Source: Bacteroides pyogenes_A | GTDB taxonomy: Bacteria > Bacteroidota > Bacteroidia > Bacteroidales > Bacteroidaceae | Reading direction: 5' to 3' (one strand) | Length of the DNA: 64,000 bases | NCBI RefSeq assembly: GCF_048595595.1 | Contig: NZ_CP184347.1 | Shown here: piece after piece, positions 9,261 through 19,608 of the stretch | Numbering within the stretch: position 1 is the stretch's first letter | Layout of the letters: each line of letters begins with the position of its first letter | The notes under the pieces: model-generated | What the model was told of the DNA's origin: nothing | Seen by the model: the letters and a program-made list of their open reading frames with translations, nothing else | The model's database searches: none | Translations under genes and position numbers: made by a program

Positions 9261-11579
9261 TTATTCTATTAAAAAGCTGGTCGAAACACTGTTGCCTTCG
9301 TTGTCGACTACGGTCAGGGAATGTTTGCCCGCCGAAGGCTTCAACGATATTTTATGAAAATCCTCCGTCTGTGTTTCATACGATCCGTCCAAATGCCAGA
9401 AGACAGTTGCTTGGGGGGTGCTGTGCGCCAGTTCCACGGTTATGAATCCGCCGCTTCCGTCCATCTGTCTGGTGAGCTTGATGCGGGCATTGGGCAAAGG
9501 GTATATAAACTGCATCGGTTGCAAGAAGTCTTCTCCGCAGCCGGGTTTGAACGGAGGCAAGGGTTTGTACTCGGGATGGTATTGCTTGTAGTACCATTCC
9601 CATACAGGCGGGAGAGTGAACCATGACTTCCGGATGGTAGGTTCGGTATCGGCACAGGTTTCGTATATGCGATGTTTCTCGTCTGACGTGAGAGTGACGG
9701 GATGATGATACGGGCAAGCTTCCGTTCGCGCCCCTGCCGGAAGAATAAGTACCGTATCCGTTTCTTCACAGAACCGCCCTTTCAGGTGTCCGGAGCGTCG
9801 GCATATTTCCGCTTCGACGAAAATACCTGTGGGACGTTCGAACCATTTTGATGCAGGAAGCAGGTTGAATATGTCGAACAATACGGGACCTGCCGTTTGA
9901 GCACCGACCAATCCCGGTTTTCCTTCACCGGTTGCATTGCCCACCCACACGCCGACGGTATAACGCGGAGTAACTCCTACTGCCCACGCGTCGCGGAATC
10001 CGTAGCTTGTCCCTGTCTTCCAGGCAACTGTTTGTATAGACGGAATCGATTTCCAGTCTATCTCTTCGGGACGGTTTACCTCTTTCAGTGCATCGAAAGT
10101 TTGCCACACAGCATCCGGCATGAAAAATTCCGTATCCTCATCGGCTTCCGTTTCGGAAGACAGCAGTTTGCAACGGTTCTGCGGCAATCGGAGCAGACTG
10201 CGTCCCATACGTGCGTATGCGTTCGTTATGTCCCATAAGGTGGCTTCCGCACCTCCCAAAATAAGTGACAGGCCATAATGGGAGGGAATACGGTTGATTG
10301 TTGTAAAACCCGCCTGTTGCAACATGCGGTGGAACTTCGGTACTCCGTATCTTTGCAGCATGGTTACGGCAGGAATGTTCAGCGAACGGGCAAGAGCTTC
10401 CGAGGCCGGCACCGCTCCTTCGAATTGCATGTTAAAGTTTTGCGGAGTGAAGCCGTTGATATTGATGGGAATGTCCGGAACCAACATGTCGGGTAATAAG
10501 GTTCCTTCTTGTAACATCGCATTATACAGGAACGGTTTCAAAATACTGCCTGTACTCCTCGGGGCCTGTATCACGTCTACTTGATTGCCTTGCTGCTTCT
10601 TATGATAATGTACATTGCCGCAGTATGCCGCCACTTCGTTGGTTCTCATGTCGATTACCAGAATAGCCAGATTCCGGATATCGCTTCGGCTGAATTCACG
10701 GCTCCATCGTTCCGCCAGCTCCTCGATCTGCATTTGGAGGCCACGGTCGATGGTGGACTGGCTGTACATTCCGTTCCGCTCTTTGTAGAAACGGCTCACC
10801 AGATAAGGGGCTGTTTGCGGGAGAGGATGAGGCGCATTGGGCAAGGGTTCACTGACTGCCAGCTCGTAGGTAGAACGGTCGAAGTTTTTCTGTTCGAACA
10901 ATCGTTTGAGCAACCGGTTTCTTTTGCTTAACAATTCTTTACGACCTTTAGACAGATGAATCATTGCGGGAGCGTTGGGCAATACAGCCAGTGTAGCTGC
11001 TTCCGCCCACGACAAATCTTCTGCGGAATGTCCGAAATACCTCCAGGCAGCAGCATCCAAGCCGACTACATTTCCTCCGAACGGTGCATGGGAAATATAC
11101 ATCGACAGGATTTTTTCTTTCGAAGCGCGAAACTCCAACCGGGTAGCCCAAATCATTTCAATGAGTTTTTCTCCGATGGTGCGCGGGTTGTTCCGGGCAA
11201 GCCGTATGGTTTGCATGGTGATTGTGCTCCCGCCGCTTATGACACGCCTGTTTTTTATGTTCTGATAAACGGCTCTTCCGATGGAAAACGGGTTAACGCC
11301 CCAATGGCTGTAGAAATGTTTGTCTTCGAAAGCGACAAGGCACCGTTTCATTTTTTCGGGAGTCGTTTCGCGCGGAGGGAAACGCCATTGCCCGTCGGAG
11401 GCGATGCGTGCGCCCAGCAGTTCGTCGTTCCGGTCGGTTACAACTGTGGAGTAGGGGACTTTGAACAACTCCTGAGGAAGACAAAATACATATCCTGCCA
11501 TCAGAAAAGCAATAATGCCGATGCTTGCTTTCCGGGCGGCGGATAAATCTTTGAAGAATTTTAGCAAATTATTCTTCAT
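9261..11579 (-). CDS. pbpC: Penicillin-binding protein 1C (bifunctional peptidoglycan synthase)
   Basis: This 772-residue inner-membrane enzyme polymerises and cross-links peptidoglycan. It has a short cytoplasmic tail, one membrane helix (about 17-34), a GT51 transglycosylase domain (EDKHFYSHWGV, then GGSTITMQTIRLARN), a transpeptidase domain with SxxK (STGSILKPF), SxN (SLNIP) and KTGTS motifs, and a C-terminal PBP1C-specific beta domain (BiPBP_C). It starts 15 bases after the alpha-2-macroglobulin gene. This pairing is well known: the macroglobulin traps proteases while PBP1C is thought to repair breached peptidoglycan. Confidence 0.95.
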   Translation of the reverse strand: MKNNLLKFFKDLSAARKASIGIIAFLMAGYVFCLPQELFKVPYSTVVTDRNDELLGARIASDGQWRFPPRETTPEKMKRCLVAFEDKHFYSHWGVNPFSIGRAVYQNIKNRRVISGGSTITMQTIRLARNNPRTIGEKLIEMIWATRLEFRASKEKILSMYISHAPFGGNVVGLDAAAWRYFGHSAEDLSWAEAATLAVLPNAPAMIHLSKGRKELLSKRNRLLKRLFEQKNFDRSTYELAVSEPLPNAPHPLPQTAPYLVSRFYKERNGMYSQSTIDRGLQMQIEELAERWSREFSRSDIRNLAILVIDMRTNEVAAYCGNVHYHKKQQGNQVDVIQAPRSTGSILKPFLYNAMLQEGTLLPDMLVPDIPININGFTPQNFNMQFEGAVPASEALARSLNIPAVTMLQRYGVPKFHRMLQQAGFTTINRIPSHYGLSLILGGAEATLWDITNAYARMGRSLLRLPQNRCKLLSSETEADEDTEFFMPDAVWQTFDALKEVNRPEEIDWKSIPSIQTVAWKTGTSYGFRDAWAVGVTPRYTVGVWVGNATGEGKPGLVGAQTAGPVLFDIFNLLPASKWFERPTGIFVEAEICRRSGHLKGRFCEETDTVLILPAGARTEACPYHHPVTLTSDEKHRIYETCADTEPTIRKSWFTLPPVWEWYYKQYHPEYKPLPPFKPGCGEDFLQPMQFIYPLPNARIKLTRQMDGSGGFITVELAHSTPQATVFWHLDGSYETQTEDFHKISLKPSAGKHSLTVVDNEGNSVSTSFLIE

Positions 11580-11594
11580 CTGTATCTTTACTGC

Positions 11595-14500
11595 CTACCT
11601 GCTGACGACAGTTCTTCCGGCTTTACTCCGTGCCAGCACCGAAGTGTCGTACATGGCTTCGCACTGAACGGCCGGTAGTATAAAGTTGCCTGCATAGGTC
11701 GCTTGCAATTTGATGGTGAACGTTTTCGATTCGTTTCGTCGCAAATCGAAATAAGTCAGTACACGGTCGTCACGAATATCCTGATAAGTATACAATTTGC
11801 CCGTCGAGCTTCCGGCTGCCGTTCCCTCTTCGGGATTCGTTATCATTCGTTCGTTGTATACCTCCCATCCCGATGGAAGAATATGCGTCAGCGCCAAATT
11901 GCTATAATCCGATGTTCCACTGACATTACTTACGGTAACGACAGCCAGCAGGTCGCTTCCTTGTCGGATATTCTCTATCGAAACAGGAGAGCCGTTGACA
12001 TCTGTGTATTTCACTGCCATTTGCAGGTTGTCGGCAATGGCGGGTAGCGTGTCGTTCAACAGTTGCGTGCGTGTGATCAGGTCTACGCTCAACACTCCTT
12101 TCCCCCGGTTCTTTACTGTTATTCTGCCCGATCTCGGAGAAGTGGAAATCGATTTTTCAAAAACAGCTTTTGCCGTTTTTACGTCTGGTTGTTGTTTGCC
12201 GTTCCACGTCCAGTTAAAGTCCATGTTGCCCGACAGCTTTTCGGCCAACCGCCCCATAGCCATCAGTGAGAATGCCGTAGACTGCGTACTGAACCAGTTT
12301 TCCCGTGAGAGGTTTTTCGATACTTTTCTGGCCTGCTTCAATGCTTCTCCATCTCTCTTCATCAGGATGAGTGTTTCCAGAATCATAGCTTCGTCCCGAT
12401 CGGACGATCCGTAGATGAAATTCATCGAAGAATAGGGAGTAATCTTCGTTTCGGCCTTATATATCAATTCGCCGGCGGGTTTTTGTTTGCCGGTCAGCGC
12501 ATAGGCTGCGGCCAGTCTCCACCTGGCTTGGAGTGAAAGTTGTTTTTGCTCTTTCATGCGATTCATAGCTCCGTGTTCCGGTGTTCCTGCCAATGCCAGC
12601 GTATACAATCGGAAACTTTGTTGATATTCTGCCTGCCACAATTGCCATTCGTCGGCACCTTGCGGCATACGCCAATTTTGTGCCGCGGCACGTTGGAATC
12701 GTTTCCATTTTTTCAGTACGGCGGGCTGAACGGCATATCCTTTTTCTTGTGCTATCGTCAGGAACATGCCTGTGTATGAACTGATCCATTCGTCGGCAAC
12801 TGCATTCCCGGGCCAGTAAATAAATCCTCCGTTCGGCAGCTGGCGGGCATACAGCTGTCGGATGGCTTCCTGTATATTGGCCTTTATCTTTTCGGCTTCC
12901 TGTTTGTCTGTCTCTTTGAAACAATCGACGAACAAGAGTGGAAAGGCTTTGGAAGTGATTTGCTCGGTACATTGATGTTGATAGCTGTACAGGAAATCTA
13001 ACCTGCGCTTGATGTCTACCGACGGTATGCGCGATACTTCCAAAGCAATGTGGTTGTCGGTGGAAGTCCCCTCCAGCTGATAAGCAATCTCGCTTTCTTG
13101 TCCTTCCTCGATCCGGCGGCTTTCTCGTGTCGTTACTACAGGGTTAGGGTTGCGTATGTCTATTTCTATTGTTTCTTGCGTCCGTTGTCCACCGTCGTCG
13201 GCAGCAATGCGAATGGTAGCTTTTCCCGTTTGCTGTCCCGTCTTCAATGTAAAGAATGCGAGTTGGTCTCCGGGTTGTCCGAATGTAAGCGACTGTTGGC
13301 GGGTTCCTGCTATCTGTACTCCTGCGCCGGAAGCTTGTATGGAAACGGTCACGTTCTTTACCTGTTTTTCCATGGCGAAGATATTTACCGGAACCAGTAT
13401 TTCTTCCTGAGTGCTAAGCACGCGAGGCAAAGTAGACAACAGCATCAAAGGTGTGCGTACAAAGGCGTTTTTTTCCGCACTTCCGTATGCTCCGTCTTGT
13501 CCGGCTACCACCATCGCGCGAACCGAACCGATATACATCGGAAGCTTCAGCGTATGTGTTTGTTGCTTTCCTTTTTTCAGAGAGAACGGTCCTATAAATT
13601 TCACTACGGGTTTGAAACGGTTTGCTTTGGCATCGGCGGGTTTCAGGGTAGCATCTCCTCCGGTGCTGAACAACGCCGTGTAGCGTCCGGCAAAAGCTCC
13701 CAATACATCATCATACATATCCCAAGTGCGAATGCCCAGCGCTTCGCGCGAATAAAATTCGTTCCAGGGATCGGGAGTTTTGAAATTCGTCAAATCGAGC
13801 AAACCGTCGTCGACAATTGCCAGCGTATACGTCATGGGTTTGCCGCTTCTTTCGCTGACAGTTATGCTGAAGTCGGTTTCCGGACGGAGAACTTCGGGCA
13901 TTTTGATTTGCGGTTGCAGAATGGTTTGCGGATTGGTGACAAATACGGGAGCGACTCCGTACATGCGGATAGGCAGATCGTTCACCGTTTGCGCATGAGG
14001 TTGCAGCAGGCTGATATGCAGATATACGTTCGGAGCCATTTCTTCCGTTATCTTAAATGTATACTTTGTGTCGTTCTGAGGGGATACTTCGAGCCATTCC
14101 TGTTTCAATATCTTCGATCCGTTTTCGATGGAAATCAAAGCTCTTCCGCCAGCCGATCCGGGAATAATGGCTGTGGCTGTCTCACCAAGCTTATACGAAT
14201 CTTTATCCAATGAGAAAGCAAGCATTTTGATACCGCTGGGATCGGTTTTGTCCGATCGTCCTCTCCATGCAGGCCAATCTACATAGACAGTTCCTCCGGT
14301 AGCATGTCCGCTTTCTTTGTCTTTTACATAGATCAGGTAGCGTCCCCAGTCCGGATAGTTCACACGAAAGCCAAAAGAAGCTTTTCCACCGTTGGTTTGC
14401 AAATTTCCGCTTACTACAGGAGTGATAGAACTGCTGTTCACATATGTTTCGAACGACTCGTTGTTTGCTTCCCACCACCAACTCCAATTGATTCGGTATA

Positions 14501-17222
14501 TCTTATATTCCAGATTGGAACAGTTGGTCAGTTCTCCCCGGGCATTAACGGTTACGATGTCGAATATGTGGTTTTGATCGGTTTCGATGTATTTATCTTT
14601 CGGTTGGTTCAGATTGATACCCACATACGACGTGAAGGGTGAGAATGGAATGCTTTGGATATAGATACTGGCATCTCCTCCCGGTTCGAACACGCGGGTG
14701 GTGAGAGTGGCGTTCAGCATTCCCGGAGCGTGCACAGCGTGAGGGAGTTTCCACAAGAAAGATGTATTTCCTTCTGCGTCAAGGGTACCGCTGAATACTT
14801 CTTCTTTGACGGAAGTAAAGTCGGTCGCAGGATTATTAAAGATGTATTTGCCGTATTTTTCGAATTGTGTGTTTACCTTCGACAAAGACATTTCTACTTT
14901 TGTTTTTAACCGGGAAGCGGTGGCGCCCGTCAGCCAGGCAGAAGAAATGTTTATCGGAACTTCTTTTCCGGAAGCTTCGACTATTTTGCCGGGTAATTTG
15001 AGATTTATTTTCAATCGGTTGGGTTTGACTGTTTCAATACGCAGGCTTTTGTGGAAACTGCTTCCACCCACTTTAACATAAGCGTTCCAGAAGCCTGTCG
15101 GTGCGTCGGCGTTTGTCGGCAGATGAAATGTGTAGAAACCGTTCATTCCCTGCGTTGAAATCTGCTTTGCATAAAACTGGCCTTGCGGATTGTAAATTTC
15201 CAATGAAACGGGATGATTTTCGGGAATTCTTTTTTCCCGGTCTTCCAGAATGAATGAAAGATGCAGGGTGTCACCCGGGCGCCATACCCCTCTTTCACCA
15301 TAGATGAATCCTTTCAAGCCTTTCTGAACATCTTTTCCTCCTACATCGAACCGACTCACGGACTGCTCTTCGCCGTCGACTGTACGAACATAGGCTTTTT
15401 GCTTATCCGCTTCGGCTACCACGATGAAAGGTATTCCTTGCGGAGTGATTTCCACAAACCCTTCTCCATTTGTCTCTCCTTTGCCTATGCGTTGCAGTTG
15501 GAAGTTGTATACGCTTACCAGCGCTTTCGATATCGGCTTCGTGTCCAATATATTGTTTACGGTAACCCATATCTTGTTTTGGGAGTTCCTTTTTACAATC
15601 ATTCCCAGATTAGACGCAAACACGTTGCATGCTGCGCTACGGTCGGAGCTCATATAATATGACGGATGACAGGGATTATCCCGCTCGTCCCATTTGTACA
15701 AACTCCAGTCTATACCTTCTGTTCCATTATAGTAAAAATAAGCCTCCGGGGTGTCCCATGCGTCTTTTTCTTTATCCGACAAAGTCTCCTCACTGATTCT
15801 TGTCAATCCGTTATTTGTGTTATTATCGGCTGATTGCACGTTTTGGGTGTCTCCCCCGCAGGAATAAGCGGAGTATTCCTGACGGAAAGAAAGAACGATT
15901 CGATAGATTGCTCCCGGCTCCTGACGGATCACTCCTGCAAGATCGATCGAATAGTCTTCCCAGCGGCGAACATCCTTGGAAGGGTCCTTGCTTAACCAAA
16001 GGGTCTTTTTATATACCAATCGTCCCGAACGCCTCAGCTCATTGGCAGACGAGAGGGAGTTGGTCTGCATAAATGTCAGTACATTATTCTCGAAAATACG
16101 TATGACACTTAAATCAACAGCATGAAGATTGACAGCCCGGAAAGGAATAATCAGGTTCTTTGAATCGGGCAAGATAGCTGCGGATGCCGACAGTTTTACC
16201 TGAGGTCTCAGATTCAGTTGGCCGAATGATACGGAATGTGATGATCCTAACGCACGGTTGTCGAAATTTCTCAGTCCTTCGTCAATCTTCAGACTCAGTT
16301 TATCCCGATGATTGGCTTCGAAGAATAGAATAATTTTATTGTTTTCAACTTGTAGAATACTTGAAGAGATTTCGGGGATTTCTACTAATCCTTTCAAATC
16401 TTGTGTGGATGAAATAGGGTCGGAGAAGATAATTTCAATACCATTCTCCGGTTCTTCGATACGGTGTGCGGATAAAAAACGGAAGCTTCCTTTGGCCGGA
16501 ATCAAAACTTCTTTTTCTTGCGTGTGTTTTATCCCGACAGGTTTTCCGTTTGCCATTATCTTTAGCCGGTAATCTGTGTTGCCTCTCGCCACTTTTTCTA
16601 TACTGAATCGGTAGCGTGCAGGATTGTCGGTGGAAACTATATGTACCCGATACGCTTTCCCGTCCGGGCCGGAAGCGCCTATCATTGATTCTGCTACTTC
16701 TTTTTTCACTACATCGCTAAAACATATCTCACCTTTCACTGTCACTTCATCCGGTTGTGAGGATGTGACTGAGATGGGAGAAGTATGCAGAGTAAAATTT
16801 CTTTCTTGTACCCTGAAAGAGAAATAAAACTTTTCCAGATCCTTTTTTACTTCTACGAATTTGCCTAACTGAAAACTTCCTTCATAAAGCTCTCCGGGCT
16901 TCAGCGAACCCTCTTCGGGAATAAATTCGATGGTGTTATTGCTGACCCAATAGGCTTTTCCTTTTAATGAAGGTGAGAAGCTAAACGGATTCTCTTTCAA
17001 TTCATTGTTAAGATCGACAACCGGTTGGTCTTGCGTCAGCTCTATGCGTATGGTGGAAGCTTGTGAAATAACCCCGCCCGTATAAGCGTTTATGTACGGC
17101 GCATATTCTACAGAAGGAAGAATTTCTTTTCGGGTTCGTGTGCATGAGGAAACGATCACGGCTGCCATTGTGATGAGAAGTAACGACAGAAAGTTATTGC
17201 GGTTGTTCTTGATTTGTTTCAT
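11595..17222 (-). CDS. Bacterial alpha-2-macroglobulin family lipoprotein
   Basis: This is a very large protease-trap protein (about 1875 residues) of the YfhM type. A lipoprotein signal (LLLITMAAVIVSSC) anchors it to a membrane facing the periplasm. The ATG at 17222 is chosen because it places this signal at the N-terminus. MG domains are followed by an A2M domain (PEAYFYYNGTEG..., GVWRPGDTLHLSFIL, later KFIGPFSLKKGK) and a thiol-ester domain with YQHQCTEQITSKAF at about residue 1416. The CxEQ motif is intact, so covalent trapping of attacking proteases is expected. The gene is co-transcribed with pbpC downstream. Confidence 0.93.
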   Translation of the reverse strand: MKQIKNNRNNFLSLLLITMAAVIVSSCTRTRKEILPSVEYAPYINAYTGGVISQASTIRIELTQDQPVVDLNNELKENPFSFSPSLKGKAYWVSNNTIEFIPEEGSLKPGELYEGSFQLGKFVEVKKDLEKFYFSFRVQERNFTLHTSPISVTSSQPDEVTVKGEICFSDVVKKEVAESMIGASGPDGKAYRVHIVSTDNPARYRFSIEKVARGNTDYRLKIMANGKPVGIKHTQEKEVLIPAKGSFRFLSAHRIEEPENGIEIIFSDPISSTQDLKGLVEIPEISSSILQVENNKIILFFEANHRDKLSLKIDEGLRNFDNRALGSSHSVSFGQLNLRPQVKLSASAAILPDSKNLIIPFRAVNLHAVDLSVIRIFENNVLTFMQTNSLSSANELRRSGRLVYKKTLWLSKDPSKDVRRWEDYSIDLAGVIRQEPGAIYRIVLSFRQEYSAYSCGGDTQNVQSADNNTNNGLTRISEETLSDKEKDAWDTPEAYFYYNGTEGIDWSLYKWDERDNPCHPSYYMSSDRSAACNVFASNLGMIVKRNSQNKIWVTVNNILDTKPISKALVSVYNFQLQRIGKGETNGEGFVEITPQGIPFIVVAEADKQKAYVRTVDGEEQSVSRFDVGGKDVQKGLKGFIYGERGVWRPGDTLHLSFILEDREKRIPENHPVSLEIYNPQGQFYAKQISTQGMNGFYTFHLPTNADAPTGFWNAYVKVGGSSFHKSLRIETVKPNRLKINLKLPGKIVEASGKEVPINISSAWLTGATASRLKTKVEMSLSKVNTQFEKYGKYIFNNPATDFTSVKEEVFSGTLDAEGNTSFLWKLPHAVHAPGMLNATLTTRVFEPGGDASIYIQSIPFSPFTSYVGINLNQPKDKYIETDQNHIFDIVTVNARGELTNCSNLEYKIYRINWSWWWEANNESFETYVNSSSITPVVSGNLQTNGGKASFGFRVNYPDWGRYLIYVKDKESGHATGGTVYVDWPAWRGRSDKTDPSGIKMLAFSLDKDSYKLGETATAIIPGSAGGRALISIENGSKILKQEWLEVSPQNDTKYTFKITEEMAPNVYLHISLLQPHAQTVNDLPIRMYGVAPVFVTNPQTILQPQIKMPEVLRPETDFSITVSERSGKPMTYTLAIVDDGLLDLTNFKTPDPWNEFYSREALGIRTWDMYDDVLGAFAGRYTALFSTGGDATLKPADAKANRFKPVVKFIGPFSLKKGKQQTHTLKLPMYIGSVRAMVVAGQDGAYGSAEKNAFVRTPLMLLSTLPRVLSTQEEILVPVNIFAMEKQVKNVTVSIQASGAGVQIAGTRQQSLTFGQPGDQLAFFTLKTGQQTGKATIRIAADDGGQRTQETIEIDIRNPNPVVTTRESRRIEEGQESEIAYQLEGTSTDNHIALEVSRIPSVDIKRRLDFLYSYQHQCTEQITSKAFPLLFVDCFKETDKQEAEKIKANIQEAIRQLYARQLPNGGFIYWPGNAVADEWISSYTGMFLTIAQEKGYAVQPAVLKKWKRFQRAAAQNWRMPQGADEWQLWQAEYQQSFRLYTLALAGTPEHGAMNRMKEQKQLSLQARWRLAAAYALTGKQKPAGELIYKAETKITPYSSMNFIYGSSDRDEAMILETLILMKRDGEALKQARKVSKNLSRENWFSTQSTAFSLMAMGRLAEKLSGNMDFNWTWNGKQQPDVKTAKAVFEKSISTSPRSGRITVKNRGKGVLSVDLITRTQLLNDTLPAIADNLQMAVKYTDVNGSPVSIENIRQGSDLLAVVTVSNVSGTSDYSNLALTHILPSGWEVYNERMITNPEEGTAAGSSTGKLYTYQDIRDDRVLTYFDLRRNESKTFTIKLQATYAGNFILPAVQCEAMYDTSVLARSKAGRTVVSR

Positions 17223-17320
17223 AGTGAAATGTTTGATATGAATCTGCCATACAAAGAAACTAATTTTATTGTGCATTTCAAATATTTTATATAGATTTTA
17301 CCATTTGTCCGGAGCGATAA

Positions 17321-17357
17321 AAACAAAAATCCCCATAACTTTCAGTTACAGGGATTT
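17321..17357 (-). terminator. Rho-independent terminator of the GGGtGRT operon
   Basis: On the minus strand an AAATCCC/GGGATTT stem with an inner AACT/AGTT pairing is followed by TTTTGTTTTT. It lies 24 bases after the stop codon of the GGGtGRT gene. Confidence 0.85.
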
Positions 17358-17380
17358 ATTATGTCGATTAAACTATCAGC

Positions 17381-18391
17381 TTACTTACTCAAAGCTTGGG
17401 CAACATCGACCGCACAAGCTACGGTGCAGCCTACCATCGGATTGTTTCCGATACCCAGGAATCCCATCATTTCCACATGAGCGGGGACTGATGAAGAACC
17501 GGCGAACTGAGCGTCTGAGTGCATACGCCCCATTGTATCCGTCATTCCATAAGATGCCGGACCGGCAGCCATGTTATCCGGATGAAGTGTACGACCGGTA
17601 CCACCGCCTGAAGCTACTGAGAAATAGGGTTTGCCTGCGAGAACGCGTTCTTTCTTGTAAGTGCCGGCAACCGGATGTTGGAAACGGGTCGGATTGGTAG
17701 AATTACCTGTAATAGATACGTCTACGCCTTCTTTCCACATGATAGCCACACCTTCGCGAACATCATCGGCACCGTAGCATTTAACTTTGGCACGTGGCCC
17801 GTCGGAGTAGGCAACTTCGCGAACTACTTTCAATTCGCCGCTATAATAATCGAATTGAGTTTGAACATAGGTAAATCCGTTGATACGTGAAATGATCTGT
17901 GCGGCATCTTTGCCCAAACCGTTCAGGATGCAACGCAAGGGTTCTTTGCGCACTTTATCTGCTTTCGCAGCGATTTTGATAGCACCTTCGGCCGCAGCGA
18001 ACGATTCGTGTCCCGCAAGGAAAGCGAAGCATTTGGTTTCTTCACGCAGCAACATGGCTGCCAGATTTCCATGTCCGATACCTACTTTGCGGTCATTGGC
18101 AACAGAGCCCGGGATACAGAATGCTTGCAGACCGATACCGATAGCTTCGGCCGCTTCGGCTGCATTTTTACAACCTTTTTTCAATGCGATAGCTGCGCCT
18201 ACTACGTATGCCCATTTGGCATTTTCGAAACATATCGGCTGGGTTTCTTCACAAGTTTTATATGGATCGAGGCCGTGCGATTCGCAGATCGCGTTAGCCT
18301 CTTCAATATCTTTGATTCCGTTTTCGTTCAATGCAGCTAAAATCTGTTTGATACGACGGTCCTGGCTTTCAAATTTTACTTCTCTAATCAT
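17381..18391 (-). CDS. GGGtGRT family protein
   Basis: This 336-residue protein is conserved in Bacteroidales and clostridia and is named for its glycine-rich signature (ASGGGTGRTLHPDNMAAGPAS, about residues 264-284 of the chosen start). It has several conserved Cys residues and a Gly-rich C-terminus (GFLGIGNNPMVGCTVACAVD), which may bind a metal or cofactor. The biochemical function is unknown. The start at 18391 (MIREVKF) is preferred over an ATG five codons upstream because GGAGGAAG sits 5-6 bases ahead of it. The gene directly follows the Fe-S scaffold gene. This two-gene order recurs in these phyla, so a shared role in Fe-S or radical enzyme metabolism is a fair inference. Confidence 0.9.
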   Translation of the reverse strand: MIREVKFESQDRRIKQILAALNENGIKDIEEANAICESHGLDPYKTCEETQPICFENAKWAYVVGAAIALKKGCKNAAEAAEAIGIGLQAFCIPGSVANDRKVGIGHGNLAAMLLREETKCFAFLAGHESFAAAEGAIKIAAKADKVRKEPLRCILNGLGKDAAQIISRINGFTYVQTQFDYYSGELKVVREVAYSDGPRAKVKCYGADDVREGVAIMWKEGVDVSITGNSTNPTRFQHPVAGTYKKERVLAGKPYFSVASGGGTGRTLHPDNMAAGPASYGMTDTMGRMHSDAQFAGSSSVPAHVEMMGFLGIGNNPMVGCTVACAVDVAQALSK

Positions 18392-18409
18392 TGTTTCTTC
18401 CTCCATCTA

Positions 18410-19111
18410 TTATTCGTGACGCGGGTCGATATGTTTAACCGCACCCTGTTCAGCAGTGAAACGTCCGTACGTACCAGTGACTTTCTTCAGAGCTTCATTG
18501 GCATCTGTACCTTTCTTAATCTCATCCATGAATTTGCCAAGGTGAACGAATTCGTATCCGCAAATTTCATCATTCTTATCCAATGCGACAGATTTGATGT
18601 ATCCTTCGGCCATTTCGAGGTAACGAGGACCTTTGGCCAAAGTTCCGTACAATGTACCTACCTGGCTGCGCAATCCTTTGCCTAAATCTTCCAATCCGGC
18701 GCCGATCATCAGGCCCCCTTCTGAAAAAGCCGACTGTGTACGTCCGTAAACGATTTGCAGGAAAAGTTCGCGCATGGCGGTGTTAATGGCATCGCAAACG
18801 AGGTCGGTGTTCAGCGCTTCGAGAATTGTTTTTCCCGGAAGAATTTCGGAGGCCATTGCTGCCGAATGGGTCATGCCGGAACATCCGATGGTTTCGATCA
18901 GGGCTTCCTGAATGACGCCTTCTTTAACATTGAGTGTCAGTTTGCAAGCGCCTTGTTGAGGAGCACACCAGCCGACACCATGTGTTAAGCCTGAAATATC
19001 GACGATTTCTTTTGATTTTACCCATTTGCCTTCTTCGGGTATGGGAGCCGGTCCGTGGTTAGGCCCTTTCTTTACAACACACATGTGTTCCACTTCGTGT
19101 GAATAAGTCAT
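18410..19111 (-). CDS. NifU/IscU-like iron-sulfur cluster scaffold protein
   Basis: This 233-residue cytoplasmic protein resembles the NifU/IscU N-terminal scaffold. Conserved Cys residues occur in HGVGWCAPQQGACKL, in ETIGCSGMTHSAAMASE (the scaffold-type C-S/G-x-M/A region) and in DLVCDAIN. Residues of the C-terminal extension (TYGRFTAEQGAVKHIDPRHE) are specific to the variant partnered with the GGGtGRT protein. It is expected to assemble or carry an Fe-S cluster, and its client is unknown. It is first in a two-gene operon with a near-consensus promoter upstream. Confidence 0.85.
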   Translation of the reverse strand: MTYSHEVEHMCVVKKGPNHGPAPIPEEGKWVKSKEIVDISGLTHGVGWCAPQQGACKLTLNVKEGVIQEALIETIGCSGMTHSAAMASEILPGKTILEALNTDLVCDAINTAMRELFLQIVYGRTQSAFSEGGLMIGAGLEDLGKGLRSQVGTLYGTLAKGPRYLEMAEGYIKSVALDKNDEICGYEFVHLGKFMDEIKKGTDANEALKKVTGTYGRFTAEQGAVKHIDPRHE

Positions 19112-19174
19112 AATTAGCTCTATTTAAGTAATATAATAAAAAAATACGTAGTTGCTTTTCTCAGAATTGTCCAC

Positions 19175-19205
19175 AAAGTTAGTCGTTTTATTTGTTTTTG
19201 TCAAC
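19175..19205 (-). promoter_or_regulatory. Near-consensus Bacteroidetes promoter of the Fe-S scaffold/GGGtGRT operon
   Basis: On the minus strand TTG is followed by 20 bases and then TAACTTTG, which fits the -33/-7 layout TTTG-N19-21-TAnnTTTG. The -7 lies 64 bases ahead of the start codon. Confidence 0.7.
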
Positions 19206-19319
19206 GGCCTTTTGTGACTTTTTTAAGAAAACCGGCAATTTGACGTGTGTTTGTTTAAAGATTGTAAAGTCCATATTGCAGAAACAAGATTTTTCATTTT
19301 ATTGGAATACTTTTAACCT

Positions 19320-19454
19320 CAAAATGTCATTAAAGGATTTGGTTCGTGGTACTACTCGTAACATCTTGCATAATAGATGTTTGCAAAATCATTTTTAATG
19401 GCTGCTGATTGGATTTTCATGAAAAGGGAGCATTTATGCCCTAATGACATTTTG
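19320..19454. repeat. Inverted repeats framing a 135-bp intergenic segment
   Basis: CAAAATGTCATTA (19320-19332) recurs as its exact complement at 19442-19454. A smaller nested inverted repeat CATCT/AGATG lies near 19363-19380. The framed segment carries no gene. It lies between the divergent Fe-S scaffold and DMP19-like genes. It may be a small repeat element or a segment that can invert, but sequence alone does not decide. Confidence 0.6.
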
Positions 19455-19575
19455 GGGATTAATGGCTTCTACCAGTTATATGCCCTCTTCCCTCGTGCGT
19501 AAAGACAAATATCGGAATTTTCTCTTTTTTCATGTTTCTTACTCTGAATTCACGTATAAAATGAAATATATTTTG

Positions 19576-19583
19576 TAGTTTTG
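19576..19583 (+). promoter_or_regulatory. -7 element ahead of the DMP19-like gene
   Basis: TAGTTTTG matches TAnnTTTG and lies 26 bases before the ATG. The matching -33 region is weak. Confidence 0.45.
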
Positions 19584-19608
19584 CTCGCTGTCTACATTAC
19601 ATAAATTT

